A model generated the notes under the pieces. The model was given only the letters and a program-made list of their open reading frames with translations, was not told the DNA's origin and ran no database searches. The translations under genes were made by a program, and so were the position numbers. 64,000 nucleotides of DNA from an uncultured Clostridia bacterium (GTDB lineage: Bacteria; Bacillota; Clostridia; Monoglobales; Monoglobaceae). How positions within the stretch are numbered: position 1 is the first letter of the stretch; each line of letters opens with the position of its first letter. Below, one piece after another: positions 46,186 through 55,432 of this stretch. The DNA lies in contig CAJTWN010000002.1 of the NCBI GenBank assembly GCA_910580105.1, positions 124,001 through 188,000 on the forward strand. Direction: 5' to 3'.

Positions 46186-46443
46186 ATGAAAACATTTGCT
46201 TATACCATCACCGATCCGTTGGGAATCCATGCACGCCCGGCGGGGCAACTGGTGAAAAAATGCAGCGAATTTGAAAGCGCTGTGACAATTGAAAAGGACG
46301 GAAAATCGGCAGACGCAAAACGTATTTTTGGCATTATGGGACTTGCTGTAAAACAGGGAAATGAGATCACTGTCAAAACTGACGGCAGCGATGAATCAGA
46401 AGCTGCAGACGCAATTGCCTCTTTTCTTAGAGAGAATTTATAG
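46186..46443 (+). CDS. ptsH: HPr phosphocarrier protein (Arg46 variant)
   Basis: 85 residues. HPr carries phosphate from enzyme I to the IIA domains through His15, present in GIHARPAG. The regulatory position 46, Ser in the HPr of low-GC Gram-positive bacteria (KSIMGVMSL), is Arg here (KRIFGIMGL at 45-53), so HPr kinase could not mark it for catabolite repression. AAGGAG precedes the ATG. It is co-transcribed with fruK and closed by a terminator. Confidence 0.93.
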   Translation: MKTFAYTITDPLGIHARPAGQLVKKCSEFESAVTIEKDGKSADAKRIFGIMGLAVKQGNEITVKTDGSDESEAADAIASFLRENL

Positions 46444-46460
46444 TACCGTTATTATACAAT

Positions 46461-46490
46461 AAAACGGCCGTCATTATGGCGGTCGTTTTT
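46461..46490 (+). terminator. Terminator of fruK-ptsH
   Basis: An eight-pair stem (46463-46470 with 46480-46487, one G-T pair) followed by five T. Confidence 0.75.
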
Positions 46491-46621
46491 ATATCTACTT
46501 TTGTCGACATTATCATCAATATATTGTTGTAAACATAAAATAAATTATTGAATCCACCATTATATTACATTGTGCCAATGGTATCAAAATTATATAATAT
46601 AACAAAGGAGTCGTTATATTT

Positions 46622-46957
46622 ATGGAACCTCAAAATAAAATTATTGGCAACAATATAAAAAAATTCAGATACATAAAAAATCTTTCCCAGGAAAATTTAG
46701 CATTAGAAGCAGAAATCAGCTTATCAAATCTCCGCCAAATAGAAAAAGGCGTGGCCAATCCAACCATTCACACACTTTTGGCATTGGCAAAACCATTGGA
46801 TGTGACTGTGATTGACCTCATTTATTCTGATGCAGATAAAATTCAGGAAATAAGAAAATTTTATGAACTCGTACACACCCTGCCTCCCAAAGCAGAGGCA
46901 GCTATTATGGATATGCTGCGCATTATGATTCATATTCTTCAGGACCGTGAACAGTAA
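46622..46957 (+). CDS. XRE-family transcriptional regulator
   Basis: 111 residues. Residues 9-66 are a helix-turn-helix of the Cro/C1 type (IKKFRYIKNLSQENLALEAEIS with LRQIEKG). The C-terminal 40 residues are helical and may dimerise. AAAGGAG lies 11 bases before the ATG. It stands alone, convergent with a small ORF. Target unknown. Confidence 0.85.
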   Translation: MEPQNKIIGNNIKKFRYIKNLSQENLALEAEISLSNLRQIEKGVANPTIHTLLALAKPLDVTVIDLIYSDADKIQEIRKFYELVHTLPPKAEAAIMDMLRIMIHILQDREQ

Positions 46958-46984
46958 TCAATACAAATGAATTGTATGTAAAAA

Positions 46985-47143
46985 TTATTCCGTTCCGGCC
47001 AGCTCCGACTTCTCCATCTGTTCGGCAACTTTTCTTACGATTTCAGCCATTATTTCCGCTTTATCAATGGGAAATTCAAAAGATAATTTAACGGTCTTTC
47101 TTTCCGTTATTTCTAATGTTATTTTATTATCCAATACAATCAT
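46985..47143 (-). CDS. Small hypothetical protein (52 aa)
   Basis: A 52-residue frame with a strand-like start (NKITLEITERKTVKLSFEFP) and a charged helix (DKAEIMAEIVRKVAEQMEK). An AAAGGAG sits directly against the ATG at 47143, so an alternative start (TTG 9 bases in) may be used. Its composition is protein-like, and it lies convergent with the XRE gene, ahead of a terminator. Not recognised. Confidence 0.5.
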   Translation of the reverse strand: MIVLDNKITLEITERKTVKLSFEFPIDKAEIMAEIVRKVAEQMEKSELAGTE

Positions 47144-47187
47144 CTCCTTTTTCTTTTATTTTTCCCATATATATTGTTTTTATACAT

Positions 47188-47224
47188 AAAAAAGGTTAGC
47201 AAATTATACCTGCTAACCTTTTTC
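47188..47224. terminator. Terminator after the SLH protein gene
   Basis: AAAAAGGTTAGCA pairs with TGCTAACCTTTTT around a nine-base loop. It closes the minus-strand SLH gene and can act in both directions. Confidence 0.85.
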
Positions 47225-47262
47225 ATTTATTCTTCTATGAAACTACAACAAATCTCCCGATT

Positions 47263-49338
47263 TTATTCAAAAATATACGCCTTTTGAATATCCTCATAAG
47301 CCCAATATGATTCTGTCAGATCATCAAATTGATGCGTACGCACCTGGGTTTTGATACCAATGACCCGATTCATTAAGGTTACAAATTCAGCTCTTGTAAT
47401 TTCGCTGTCCGGCCGGAATGTGCCGTCTTCATACCCTTTCAAATAGCCACGGTCCGTAAACGCCGCAATGACGCCTTTTGCCCAATGCGCACCGATGTCA
47501 GAAAAACGCTCTGTATCTTTTTCAACCGATTCAATTTTCCACGGAATACACAAAATTTTTATCAGCTCTGCTCTGGTTATCCCACGGTTTCCGCCAAAGG
47601 TCTGATCTGTATATCCGTCAATAATTCCCACGCCGGCAAACCGGCTAACCAAATCAGCATACCTGGATTCCACATCTTTGAACGTATGCGCTTTTTTAAT
47701 TTCTTCAATCTCCAACAGATGATCCAGCGCTTCCAACACCTCATATCTGGTGATGGCCTGATCTGCTTTAAAACAGTTATCCGAATATCCTTTGATATAT
47801 CTTATGGACTGAATATTTTCTTTTAACTGCATTTTTGGTTCCCGCACCGTGTAATGCGCCGTCAAAACACCGGACTTTCTGCTTCCTGCAATTGCTATTG
47901 CCTTCACCGTCATATCTTTCTCTATAACAATCCCATCGGAATACAAAGCGCTGTTTTTATCCGGCGTTGTACCATCGGTGGTATATCGGATTTCCGCTCC
48001 GCTGCTCGTTGTTGTCAACTCCACTTTGCTTCCTTTCAAGACTTCACCGGCCGCAGGCGCAGCTTTCGGCACAGCAATTGCAGACACATCCTTCGGCACA
48101 GAAATTGACGCTGATCCGCCACCGCTTATATGTATATTCGGCTTCGTTACCCCCTTAATGGTCACTGTGTTATCCGAAACATATTTGCTCAATATCACCC
48201 CGGCTTCATCCAATTGATGTCTTTCGTCCTGCTCCCCTTGCGCACCCGGAGCATCACTGGGATAAAGCGCCTTCTCATATGTTACATAATCTCTCGGAAA
48301 ACGCACCCCGATTTTAAGCGTTCCATTTGCCGAACTGCTATTCCCTTTGAGGGTGAGTTTCAAATGCCTGTCATCCACCTTTTCGACCTTTTCAATTGAT
48401 ATTTCTTCACTGCCGGTTATCTCCCATTCTTCAATACCAGCTTCATATTCATCAGGATCGATAAATACATTTTCATTCATCACAAGATCCAGCGTCTTCC
48501 CATTTTCCTGGCCGCGAATGATCTGTGCCGGCGAAGAAAGACGAATTTCATAGGGGGTATATGCCTCTTCCGGTATCCAATTTGCATACCAGTTGCCGCA
48601 TAATTTTGCATCCTGCGTCAGCACTGATCCAAATCCTTCATCAAAATGCGACCAATATGTGAAGACATAGCCATCCCTTACCGGCTTCTTCAGCTCATCG
48701 CCGAGGACTGAAACCGTATCCTCAAGTGTCAAGCCGTCTTTCTCGTAATATTTAACCGGCTCTCCGTCCTCTCCTTTATTTCCGTCATAAAAATTGACAA
48801 AAAATCCCTTAGGATCATAAGTGAAGGCATATGTCCCATACTTCTGCATCTCAAAAGAAAAAGACCTTTTGTCCGAAGACAAGATTTCCTGTTCTTCCGC
48901 ACCGTCTTCGGTAAGATAATATAAATGATAATCCTTTCCCCAGCCAAAATCTCCGCCGCCAATTACCATCTCTGCAAAAAACTTTACTTCAGCCGGAAAA
49001 AGTTCAACACTGCCGTCATAAACTTCCCGGGTCTCCTTTTCACATAAAAGCAAATCTACGACAAATGCTCTGTTCCCCTCCGGTACACAGGTTTCGAAAA
49101 ATGCAGGGAATTCCTTTTCCGGATGCAGATATGTGCCAATCAAAGGCACCAAGCCTTTTTCCGTATCCTCCGGCAGTATATAGTTGAAATTTTCAATCTG
49201 TGCCATCACTTTTCGTGTGTACGCGCCGGGCAAAGAGCCGATTTTCTCTACCTTCCCATCTTCAGCCGATACTGTACCTTGCATGAAACAAGTCAACAGC
49301 ATACATACCAACAAGATCAATCCCATTGTTCTTTTCAT
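47263..49338 (-). CDS. SLH-anchored surface protein with InlB-type and chitobiase-type repeats
   Basis: 691 residues. The signal peptide (1-25, ending TVSA) is followed by a beta-rich region, an InlB/Listeria-Bacteroides repeat near 200-250 (VRDGYVFTYWSHFDEGF), Ig-like sequence and a chitobiase/hexosaminidase C-terminal-type repeat near 440-510 (GAEIRYTTDGTTPDKNSALY). Three SLH modules fill about 515-691 (GIIDGYTDQTFGGNRGITRAE, GYLKGYEDGTFRPDSEITRAE), so it should bind the cell-wall polymer non-covalently. No catalytic motif is seen. GGAGGAG precedes the ATG. Confidence 0.88.
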   Translation of the reverse strand: MKRTMGLILLVCMLLTCFMQGTVSAEDGKVEKIGSLPGAYTRKVMAQIENFNYILPEDTEKGLVPLIGTYLHPEKEFPAFFETCVPEGNRAFVVDLLLCEKETREVYDGSVELFPAEVKFFAEMVIGGGDFGWGKDYHLYYLTEDGAEEQEILSSDKRSFSFEMQKYGTYAFTYDPKGFFVNFYDGNKGEDGEPVKYYEKDGLTLEDTVSVLGDELKKPVRDGYVFTYWSHFDEGFGSVLTQDAKLCGNWYANWIPEEAYTPYEIRLSSPAQIIRGQENGKTLDLVMNENVFIDPDEYEAGIEEWEITGSEEISIEKVEKVDDRHLKLTLKGNSSSANGTLKIGVRFPRDYVTYEKALYPSDAPGAQGEQDERHQLDEAGVILSKYVSDNTVTIKGVTKPNIHISGGGSASISVPKDVSAIAVPKAAPAAGEVLKGSKVELTTTSSGAEIRYTTDGTTPDKNSALYSDGIVIEKDMTVKAIAIAGSRKSGVLTAHYTVREPKMQLKENIQSIRYIKGYSDNCFKADQAITRYEVLEALDHLLEIEEIKKAHTFKDVESRYADLVSRFAGVGIIDGYTDQTFGGNRGITRAELIKILCIPWKIESVEKDTERFSDIGAHWAKGVIAAFTDRGYLKGYEDGTFRPDSEITRAEFVTLMNRVIGIKTQVRTHQFDDLTESYWAYEDIQKAYIFE

Positions 49339-49473
49339 CTTTTCTCCTCCTTTTTTCTCTCCTGTATGAAAATCGTCATTATATTATTGTTTTTCCCCTC
49401 TATTTCCTGTTTATAATACCATATAACATCGTATTTTACAACCCTTTTTGAGAAATACTTTTTAAAAAAAGTA

Positions 49474-49504
49474 AAACCGCAAATCCATTTAGGATTTACG
49501 GTTT
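49474..49504 (-). terminator. Terminator of the GH130 gene
   Basis: A 13-pair stem with one mismatch (49474-49486 with 49492-49504); the minus strand continues TTACTTTTTTT. Confidence 0.8.
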
Positions 49505-49512
49505 ATATTTCA

Positions 49513-50502
49513 TCATTCTACCGGATATTTTTCCAATTCATCCAAAAGTTCTGCAAGTGGCATCCTGCACATTGCAACGCACCGGTCCGCTGCGCCATAC
49601 GAAAGATAAAGATTTCCCTCATACACATATCCACCCACGGGAAAAACAACCTCGTTGACATCTCCAACCATTTCGTATGGTTCCTCAGGACTGAGCAAAG
49701 GATAAGGCAAGCGGCAAAGAACCCTGCCGGGATCCTTTAAATCCAAAAGCGCCGCTCCCATATGATAAACGCCCCACCGGGGGCCGCCGGGCACATCTTC
49801 GACGCCATGATAAATCAAAAGCCAGCCTTTCTCTGTCTTGATTGGCGGAACGCCTCCGCCAATTTTTAATTCTTCAAATTTAAATTCCGGCTGCATAATG
49901 GTTGCCGTATCACATTTTTCATGATAACTGTTCCAATAATCAGCATTCAGTGCCTCTTCAAAACTATCGAAATAATCAATCTGAATATCCGGCGCCACGC
50001 GGTGCATAAATGCAATTTTTCCATGAATACGTTCCGGAAAAATCATATGATCTTTATCAGAAATATCTGCATACCCCAACTTTTCATAGGATTTAAAATC
50101 TTTTGTCCGGGCAATACAAGGCCGCGGCTTTGAAGTCCCCGGTTCAGCGGTATCTATATCCCAACCACAATAAAATATATAATAATAATCCTCAAAATAA
50201 ACAATCCGCGGATCCTGACACCCCGTGCTGTCATACGCTGTGTCCCTGGCAATTGCCGGCTTTTCCTCCTCATCAAAAATAAGCTTTCCATCCGGTGTAA
50301 ACCTGGCGTAACGCACATCATCCACAAGATACGGAGATTCTATATTTTCATCATATTCCTTTTTTATTTCTCCATACCGATAAAGCATATGTACATCTTT
50401 GCCATCAAACCACATGCCGGGATTAAATTTTGCAACTCTGTCTCCACCATAAACGGGAACTCCATTCTTCAATACAACACCCAATCTTTCAATAGAAATC
50501 AT
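49513..50502 (-). CDS. GH130 glycoside phosphorylase-like protein
   Basis: About 329 residues, a five-bladed beta-propeller of GH130. GDRVAKFNPG and HMLYRYGE, then GCQDPRIVYFEDYYYIFYCGWD with the catalytic-site Asp, and KGWLLIYHGVED are family blocks. GH130 members phosphorolyse or hydrolyse beta-mannosides; the subfamily cannot be told by eye. No signal peptide. GGAGGAG precedes the ATG at 50502; the frame upstream to 50649 is not coding. It stands alone. Confidence 0.88.
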   Translation of the reverse strand: MISIERLGVVLKNGVPVYGGDRVAKFNPGMWFDGKDVHMLYRYGEIKKEYDENIESPYLVDDVRYARFTPDGKLIFDEEEKPAIARDTAYDSTGCQDPRIVYFEDYYYIFYCGWDIDTAEPGTSKPRPCIARTKDFKSYEKLGYADISDKDHMIFPERIHGKIAFMHRVAPDIQIDYFDSFEEALNADYWNSYHEKCDTATIMQPEFKFEELKIGGGVPPIKTEKGWLLIYHGVEDVPGGPRWGVYHMGAALLDLKDPGRVLCRLPYPLLSPEEPYEMVGDVNEVVFPVGGYVYEGNLYLSYGAADRCVAMCRMPLAELLDELEKYPVE

Positions 50503-50857
50503 TCTTTTCTCCTCCGTATATAAATTACAAATATTATAATCCAACTTACTTCTGTAAACAATATGAATTTCTTTTGAATTTTTAATTTCAACGCACTTCC
50601 GGTAGGAATTACTTTCTGCATCTTCCCGTACATCTTGCAGTTTGCTCAAACATCAGGTATAATAGATAAAAATGCCCGGCAGACCATATAATTTAAAAAT
50701 CAACCCATAAAATGACACTATATATTGTGAATATACAACAACCATTGGCTCTGTCAAAAAGCAAACACCGTCATCTTTTCATCGTACGTATTTGATCAGG
50801 ACCTGCACGGTGTAATGAAATAAAACCCAATTTAAATCAGGATAAATGAGGAATATT
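50503..50857. other. Intergenic region between GH130 and radical SAM genes
   Basis: Divergent upstream regions of about 355 bases, AT-rich. I see no gene, repeat or convincing pair of promoter boxes. Confidence 0.5.
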
Positions 50858-51733
50858 ATGCACACAGTGAAAGCAAAAGGAATTCTTTCCGCAAAGGGCG
50901 GATTCAATTTATACCGGGGTTGTGAACACGGCTGCATCTATTGTGATTCCCGCAGTCTGTGTTATCAAATGCAGCACGATTTCGAAGATATTGAAGTCAA
51001 AGAAAATGCCATTGAACTGATGGAACAGACGCTCCGCCGCAGAAAGAAACGGTGTATGCTTTCCACAGGCGCCATGTCCGACCCTTACATGCCGCTGGAA
51101 AAGACGCTGGGTTATATGCAAAAAGTGCTTGTTTTGATTGAACGCTATGGTTTTGGAATTAATATTCTGACCAAATCTTCTCTTGTTCTGCGCGATTTGG
51201 AACTTTTAAAGAAGATTCATAAAAAGACAAAATGCGTTGTTCAAATGACTTTGACTACTTATGATGAAAAACTGTGTAAAATTCTTGAACCCAATGTGGC
51301 AACAACCAAAGAACGGCTTGAAGTCTTAAAAATTCTTCATGACCACCATATTCCAACCATTGCCTGGCTTTGTCCCTTTCTCCCCTTTATCAATGATACC
51401 GAAGAAAATATTATGGGGCTCTTAAACGGTTGTATAAATGCAGGCGTACACGGCATTCTGTGTTTTGGCATCGGCCTCACCCTTCGGGAAGGGAACCGGG
51501 AATACTTCTATCAGCAGCTTGACAAACACTTTCCCTCCCTCCGGCAAAAGTATCATCAAACCTATGGAAATGCCTATATCATCAACAGTCCGACAGATCA
51601 ATCACTCATGCACCTGTTAAAAACCGAATGCAGAAAAAATAATATATTGTTTGGCACCACAGAAATCTTTCAATATTTAAATACCTTCGAAGATAAATAT
51701 TCTCCCGCACAGATCAGTTTTGATGAACTGTAA
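50858..51733 (+). CDS. SPL-family radical SAM protein
   Basis: About 291 residues. CEHGCIYC near residue 22 is the radical SAM cluster motif, set in YRGCEHGCIYCDSR as in the SPL (spore photoproduct lyase-like) group; MSDPYMPLEKTL and ILTKSSLVLRDLELL follow the same pattern. True spore photoproduct lyase is longer and has an extra Cys, so this is a relative with an unknown substrate. GAGG precedes the ATG at 50858; the ATG at 50846 forms part of the ribosome site. Confidence 0.85.
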   Translation: MHTVKAKGILSAKGGFNLYRGCEHGCIYCDSRSLCYQMQHDFEDIEVKENAIELMEQTLRRRKKRCMLSTGAMSDPYMPLEKTLGYMQKVLVLIERYGFGINILTKSSLVLRDLELLKKIHKKTKCVVQMTLTTYDEKLCKILEPNVATTKERLEVLKILHDHHIPTIAWLCPFLPFINDTEENIMGLLNGCINAGVHGILCFGIGLTLREGNREYFYQQLDKHFPSLRQKYHQTYGNAYIINSPTDQSLMHLLKTECRKNNILFGTTEIFQYLNTFEDKYSPAQISFDEL

Positions 51734-51804
51734 TGACCGACAGAAAAACAAACGTTTCATTCGTGTAAACAATTCTTAATTTCATAATTTATGGAGGTAA
51801 GCCA

Positions 51805-52362
51805 ATGGATATTGACAAACTGATGAACAGCGGTCAGATTTATGACCCAACCGAAGAGCGTTTCACAAAACGCCAGGCAGAATGCCTTGAAATTCTTTAT
51901 GATTTCAATCAAACAAGACCCTCAGAATCAGAAAAGCGGCAGCTGCTTTTACAGCAGCTGTTTGCGGAGATTGGCAGCAACTGTTATATCGAGCCGCCGC
52001 TCCGTGCCAACTGGGGATGTCACACCCATATGGGAAACAATGTCTATGTTAATTTCAATTTGACGCTTGTTGATGATGCTGATGTCTTTATCGGCGACCA
52101 TACAATGATTGGCCCCAACGTCACCATCGCAACTGCAAACCATCCACTGGAACCGGCCCTTCGTGAAAAAGCGCTCCAATACAATACACCCGTTCACATT
52201 GGAAAAAATGTCTGGATTGGCGCAGGCGCTATTCTTCTTCCAGGTGTTCATATCGGAGATCACAGCATCATTGGCGCAGGGAGCATTGTTACAAAAGATA
52301 TTCCCAGCATGGTTGTTGCAGTGGGAAATCCATGCAGAATTCTTAAACAAATAGACAAATAA
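51805..52362 (+). CDS. Sugar O-acetyltransferase (maltose/galactoside type)
   Basis: 185 residues. A Mac-type N-terminal helix pair (MNSGQIYDPTEERFTKRQA) is followed by a hexapeptide beta-helix with NVYVNFNLTLVDDADVFIGDHTMIGPNV and TANHPLEP, where the catalytic His lies. It would use acetyl-CoA to acetylate maltose, glucose or galactosides. GGAGG precedes the ATG. A terminator follows. Confidence 0.92.
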   Translation: MDIDKLMNSGQIYDPTEERFTKRQAECLEILYDFNQTRPSESEKRQLLLQQLFAEIGSNCYIEPPLRANWGCHTHMGNNVYVNFNLTLVDDADVFIGDHTMIGPNVTIATANHPLEPALREKALQYNTPVHIGKNVWIGAGAILLPGVHIGDHSIIGAGSIVTKDIPSMVVAVGNPCRILKQIDK

Positions 52363-52378
52363 AAGGTATATATAATCA

Positions 52379-52414
52379 AACAGGGTCCGCTGAAGCGCGG
52401 GCCCTGTTAATTTT
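52379..52414 (+). terminator. Terminator of the sugar acetyltransferase gene
   Basis: A 12-pair stem (52379-52390 with 52397-52408) followed by AATTTTATT. Confidence 0.75.
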
Positions 52415-52618
52415 ATTCCGTATATTAACCACAAGTTTTTATATCCGATCTAGTTTAACAGATGAATGATTCCCCATCAATGCAGGTAAAGACATTGACT
52501 TTTTGCATACGTATACAATCCTTGACGGAAACCCACCTAGTCCCTGCTGTCACCACAACCATACAATGCACAATATGTATCAGATACCATACATTTTTCT
52601 AAACTGGATACAGTATTT

Positions 52619-55432
52619 TTATTTACGTTCCTCCGCTTCCTTCAAGAGACGGCGCAACAAACTGTAAAGATAATTCACGTCCAAAGGTTTTGCCACAAAA
52701 CCATTCATACCGGCCGCCATTGCAGCATCCACATCCTCTTTAAAAGAATTTGCGGTCATAGCAATAATGGGAATCGTCCGGGCATCTGTCCGCGGCAAAT
52801 CACGTATTGCGCAGGAAGCCTCCAATCCATTCATTTCCGGCATCTGAATGTCCATTAAAATCACTTGAAATTCATTGGGCTTGCTCTTCTGAAACCGCTC
52901 AACTGCCTGCTTTCCATTTTCAACCCGGCAAACGGCTGCACCTTGAATTTCCAAAAGGCTTGCTGCAATCTCAGCATTTAAATCATTATCTTCCGCAAGC
53001 AAAACCTGTACATCTTTCAATAAGGCAGTAGATGCCGAATGCACTTCCTGTTCAGGCACCGCCTCCATCGGCTCTCCCAATGGGAAGGTAACTGTAAAAT
53101 AAAAGGTACTTCCTTTTTCCGGCTCGCTATTGACGCAAAGATCGCCGCCCATCATCTGCACAATATTACGGCTGATGGGAAGACCAAGACCGGTCCCCTG
53201 ACTTTTGGACGGATTTGGCCCAACCTGTTCAAAGGCATCAAAAATACGTGCCTGATCCTCCGAAGAAATACCAATCCCATCATCAATAACCCGAAAATCA
53301 ATTGTAGCCGTATCCTCTGTAGAATCCGTTTCTTCTATCTGCAATACAACTTTTCCGCCCGCACCGGTAAATTTAAAAGCATTCGAAAGCAAATTGGTAA
53401 GAACCTGCCGCAAGCGGATAACATCTCCCATAAGTCCGCTATGAACGATTTTCTTTTCTAAAGTATAATGAATATTTCGCCGCTGCGCTTCTCCTTCCAT
53501 CATTCCCTGAACATCGTTTAGCATATGTTCCAAAGAAAAAGGTTCCTGAACGATAGAAAGCATCCCACTCTCTATACGGCTCATATCCAGCGTATCGTTG
53601 ATCAAATCCAACAAATAATGGGAAGAAGAAAGGATTTTAGAAAGACTTTCACGTACCTTATCCGGAACTTCTTCCTCCATGGTGGTCAACTCAGACAATC
53701 CAACAATTGCATTCATCGGAGTTCGGATTTCATGACTCATCCGGGAAAGAAATTCTCCTTTGGCCCTGTTTTCAGCCTCGGCATTCTTCAGCTCGCTTTG
53801 CATAACCGCCGCACGTACGCGGGTGCGGTTCACCCACAAAACAATGGTTACAATAATTAAAAGAATAATCGACAGGATGAATATAAACATAACCGGATTT
53901 GCATAAATGAAAGATTTAAAAGAAAAATCATTCGTTCCCAGAGAAATCATATTCCGGTCCAGTATTTCGGACTTTTCCTCATCAGAGATATGATAAATTG
54001 CTTTGTTGAGTATTGTCAGCAATTCCGATTCAACTGGCCGCGATAATGCAAAACTGAATTCACTGCGATCATTAACAAGGGTAACAGGCACAAGATTTTG
54101 ATAATGATTCCGCTGTATTTCACGTTCCAGCCGGGGAGCCATACCATAAATAAAATCTATCTCACCTTTATCAACTGCCGCTAAGGCATCTTCTACATCT
54201 GAGTATGAACGCACAACTGCAGCTGCTATACCACTGGGTAATTTTCGTCCTTCAACAACAGCTCCTACCAAATTTTCAGCTGGATAACTTGACATTTTAT
54301 TACGTACCAAAATACTATTCATACTGATATAAGGTGATGTCAAAGCCAGCTCCTGCTGTATCGAATCATTTTCTGAACCCAAATAAAAGCCAAGAATGTC
54401 CGCTTCTTTCCGCTGTACCATATGAACAGCATCCATATAGGTTTCCGTGTATACATAATCTATTTTAAGTCCTGTAAACGCAGCAATTTCACCAAAAATA
54501 TCCGGTATTATCCCGCTATGCGGGTCATCTCCGGAACTCTCACAAGATAACGGATGCCAGTTTTGCGGCATTACCACCGTCACATGTTTCTTTTCCTGTA
54601 TATAAGTTTGCTCTTCCTCGTTAAGATGAATTTCTGCGGTAATTTTATCCGGAAAATTTGCTTCAAAGCGTTCTTCTGCAAAATTTGGATTTGAGTCCAG
54701 TATTTTTTCCAAGGCCATGTTCAGCCCATCCAAAACCTCTTGGTTCCCCACCGTTGTAACAATATAATGGGGCTGGGCATCAAATGATGCAATAGCACGC
54801 ATAAAATCATCATTTTCAGCATCATTTCCCAACAATAAATCCACATCGCCATTCTTTAAATATTCATAAAGATTTCCATTTTTAGATAATTGTTCATAAT
54901 TATAATACTTCAATTTACAATTCAAACCATTGATCGCAAGAAAAGTATTCAATCGCTGTATTTTCTCGGTGGCGTTTATATAAACGCCAATCGTCTTTCC
55001 ATTCAAACTCTCAAGATTATAACTCTGCATTCTTTGATCATCACGAAGTGCAAACAAAACAGATTTACTGTATCCTGTATTATATTCCGGATAGGCAAAA
55101 TATTCTTCCAAATCTGATGAATAATAATTCCCACCCATTAAATCATATTTGCCGGCTACAAACTCGTCTATCATGGTTTCGCCAGTGGTATCAATATACT
55201 CATACTTCCAGCCTGTATACTTGCTGATTTCATTAAGATAATCCACAACAAGACCATACCGCGTCCCATCCTCCGCCGTTTCAGTCATTCCTTTAACCTG
55301 AGGAAACGCCACCTTAAGTACACGCGGCTGCTCCTCTACGGCTGATACCGAGGCACATATTATTGTAAATAAAAGCACCACCAGCACGGTGGCACCGAAA
55401 AGTCTTCTCTGGATTTTTTTCTTTATCCCCAT
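52619..55432 (-). CDS. BvgS-type hybrid sensor kinase with two periplasmic-binding-like sensors
   Basis: About 937 residues. The signal/anchor (about 1-32) is followed by two SBP_bac_3-type domains (about 40-270 and 285-510), a membrane helix (about 525-550, IFILSIILLIIVTIVLW), HisKA with GEFLSRMSHEIRTPMN, the ATPase domain (NLLSNAFKF, GTGLGLPISRNI) and a C-terminal receiver (LLAEDNDLNAE, phospho-Asp in VILMDIQMP). Such kinases sense small solutes outside the cell. No HPt or output regulator is adjacent. The frame opens at a TTG at 55471, but the ATG at 55432 gives a normal signal sequence. Confidence 0.9.
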   Translation of the reverse strand: MGIKKKIQRRLFGATVLVVLLFTIICASVSAVEEQPRVLKVAFPQVKGMTETAEDGTRYGLVVDYLNEISKYTGWKYEYIDTTGETMIDEFVAGKYDLMGGNYYSSDLEEYFAYPEYNTGYSKSVLFALRDDQRMQSYNLESLNGKTIGVYINATEKIQRLNTFLAINGLNCKLKYYNYEQLSKNGNLYEYLKNGDVDLLLGNDAENDDFMRAIASFDAQPHYIVTTVGNQEVLDGLNMALEKILDSNPNFAEERFEANFPDKITAEIHLNEEEQTYIQEKKHVTVVMPQNWHPLSCESSGDDPHSGIIPDIFGEIAAFTGLKIDYVYTETYMDAVHMVQRKEADILGFYLGSENDSIQQELALTSPYISMNSILVRNKMSSYPAENLVGAVVEGRKLPSGIAAAVVRSYSDVEDALAAVDKGEIDFIYGMAPRLEREIQRNHYQNLVPVTLVNDRSEFSFALSRPVESELLTILNKAIYHISDEEKSEILDRNMISLGTNDFSFKSFIYANPVMFIFILSIILLIIVTIVLWVNRTRVRAAVMQSELKNAEAENRAKGEFLSRMSHEIRTPMNAIVGLSELTTMEEEVPDKVRESLSKILSSSHYLLDLINDTLDMSRIESGMLSIVQEPFSLEHMLNDVQGMMEGEAQRRNIHYTLEKKIVHSGLMGDVIRLRQVLTNLLSNAFKFTGAGGKVVLQIEETDSTEDTATIDFRVIDDGIGISSEDQARIFDAFEQVGPNPSKSQGTGLGLPISRNIVQMMGGDLCVNSEPEKGSTFYFTVTFPLGEPMEAVPEQEVHSASTALLKDVQVLLAEDNDLNAEIAASLLEIQGAAVCRVENGKQAVERFQKSKPNEFQVILMDIQMPEMNGLEASCAIRDLPRTDARTIPIIAMTANSFKEDVDAAMAAGMNGFVAKPLDVNYLYSLLRRLLKEAEERK

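Noticed and set aside
50503..50649. N-terminal extension of the GH130 protein
   Set aside because: A GGAGGAG site and a family-like N-terminus mark the ATG at 50502; the upstream part is AT-rich promoter sequence.
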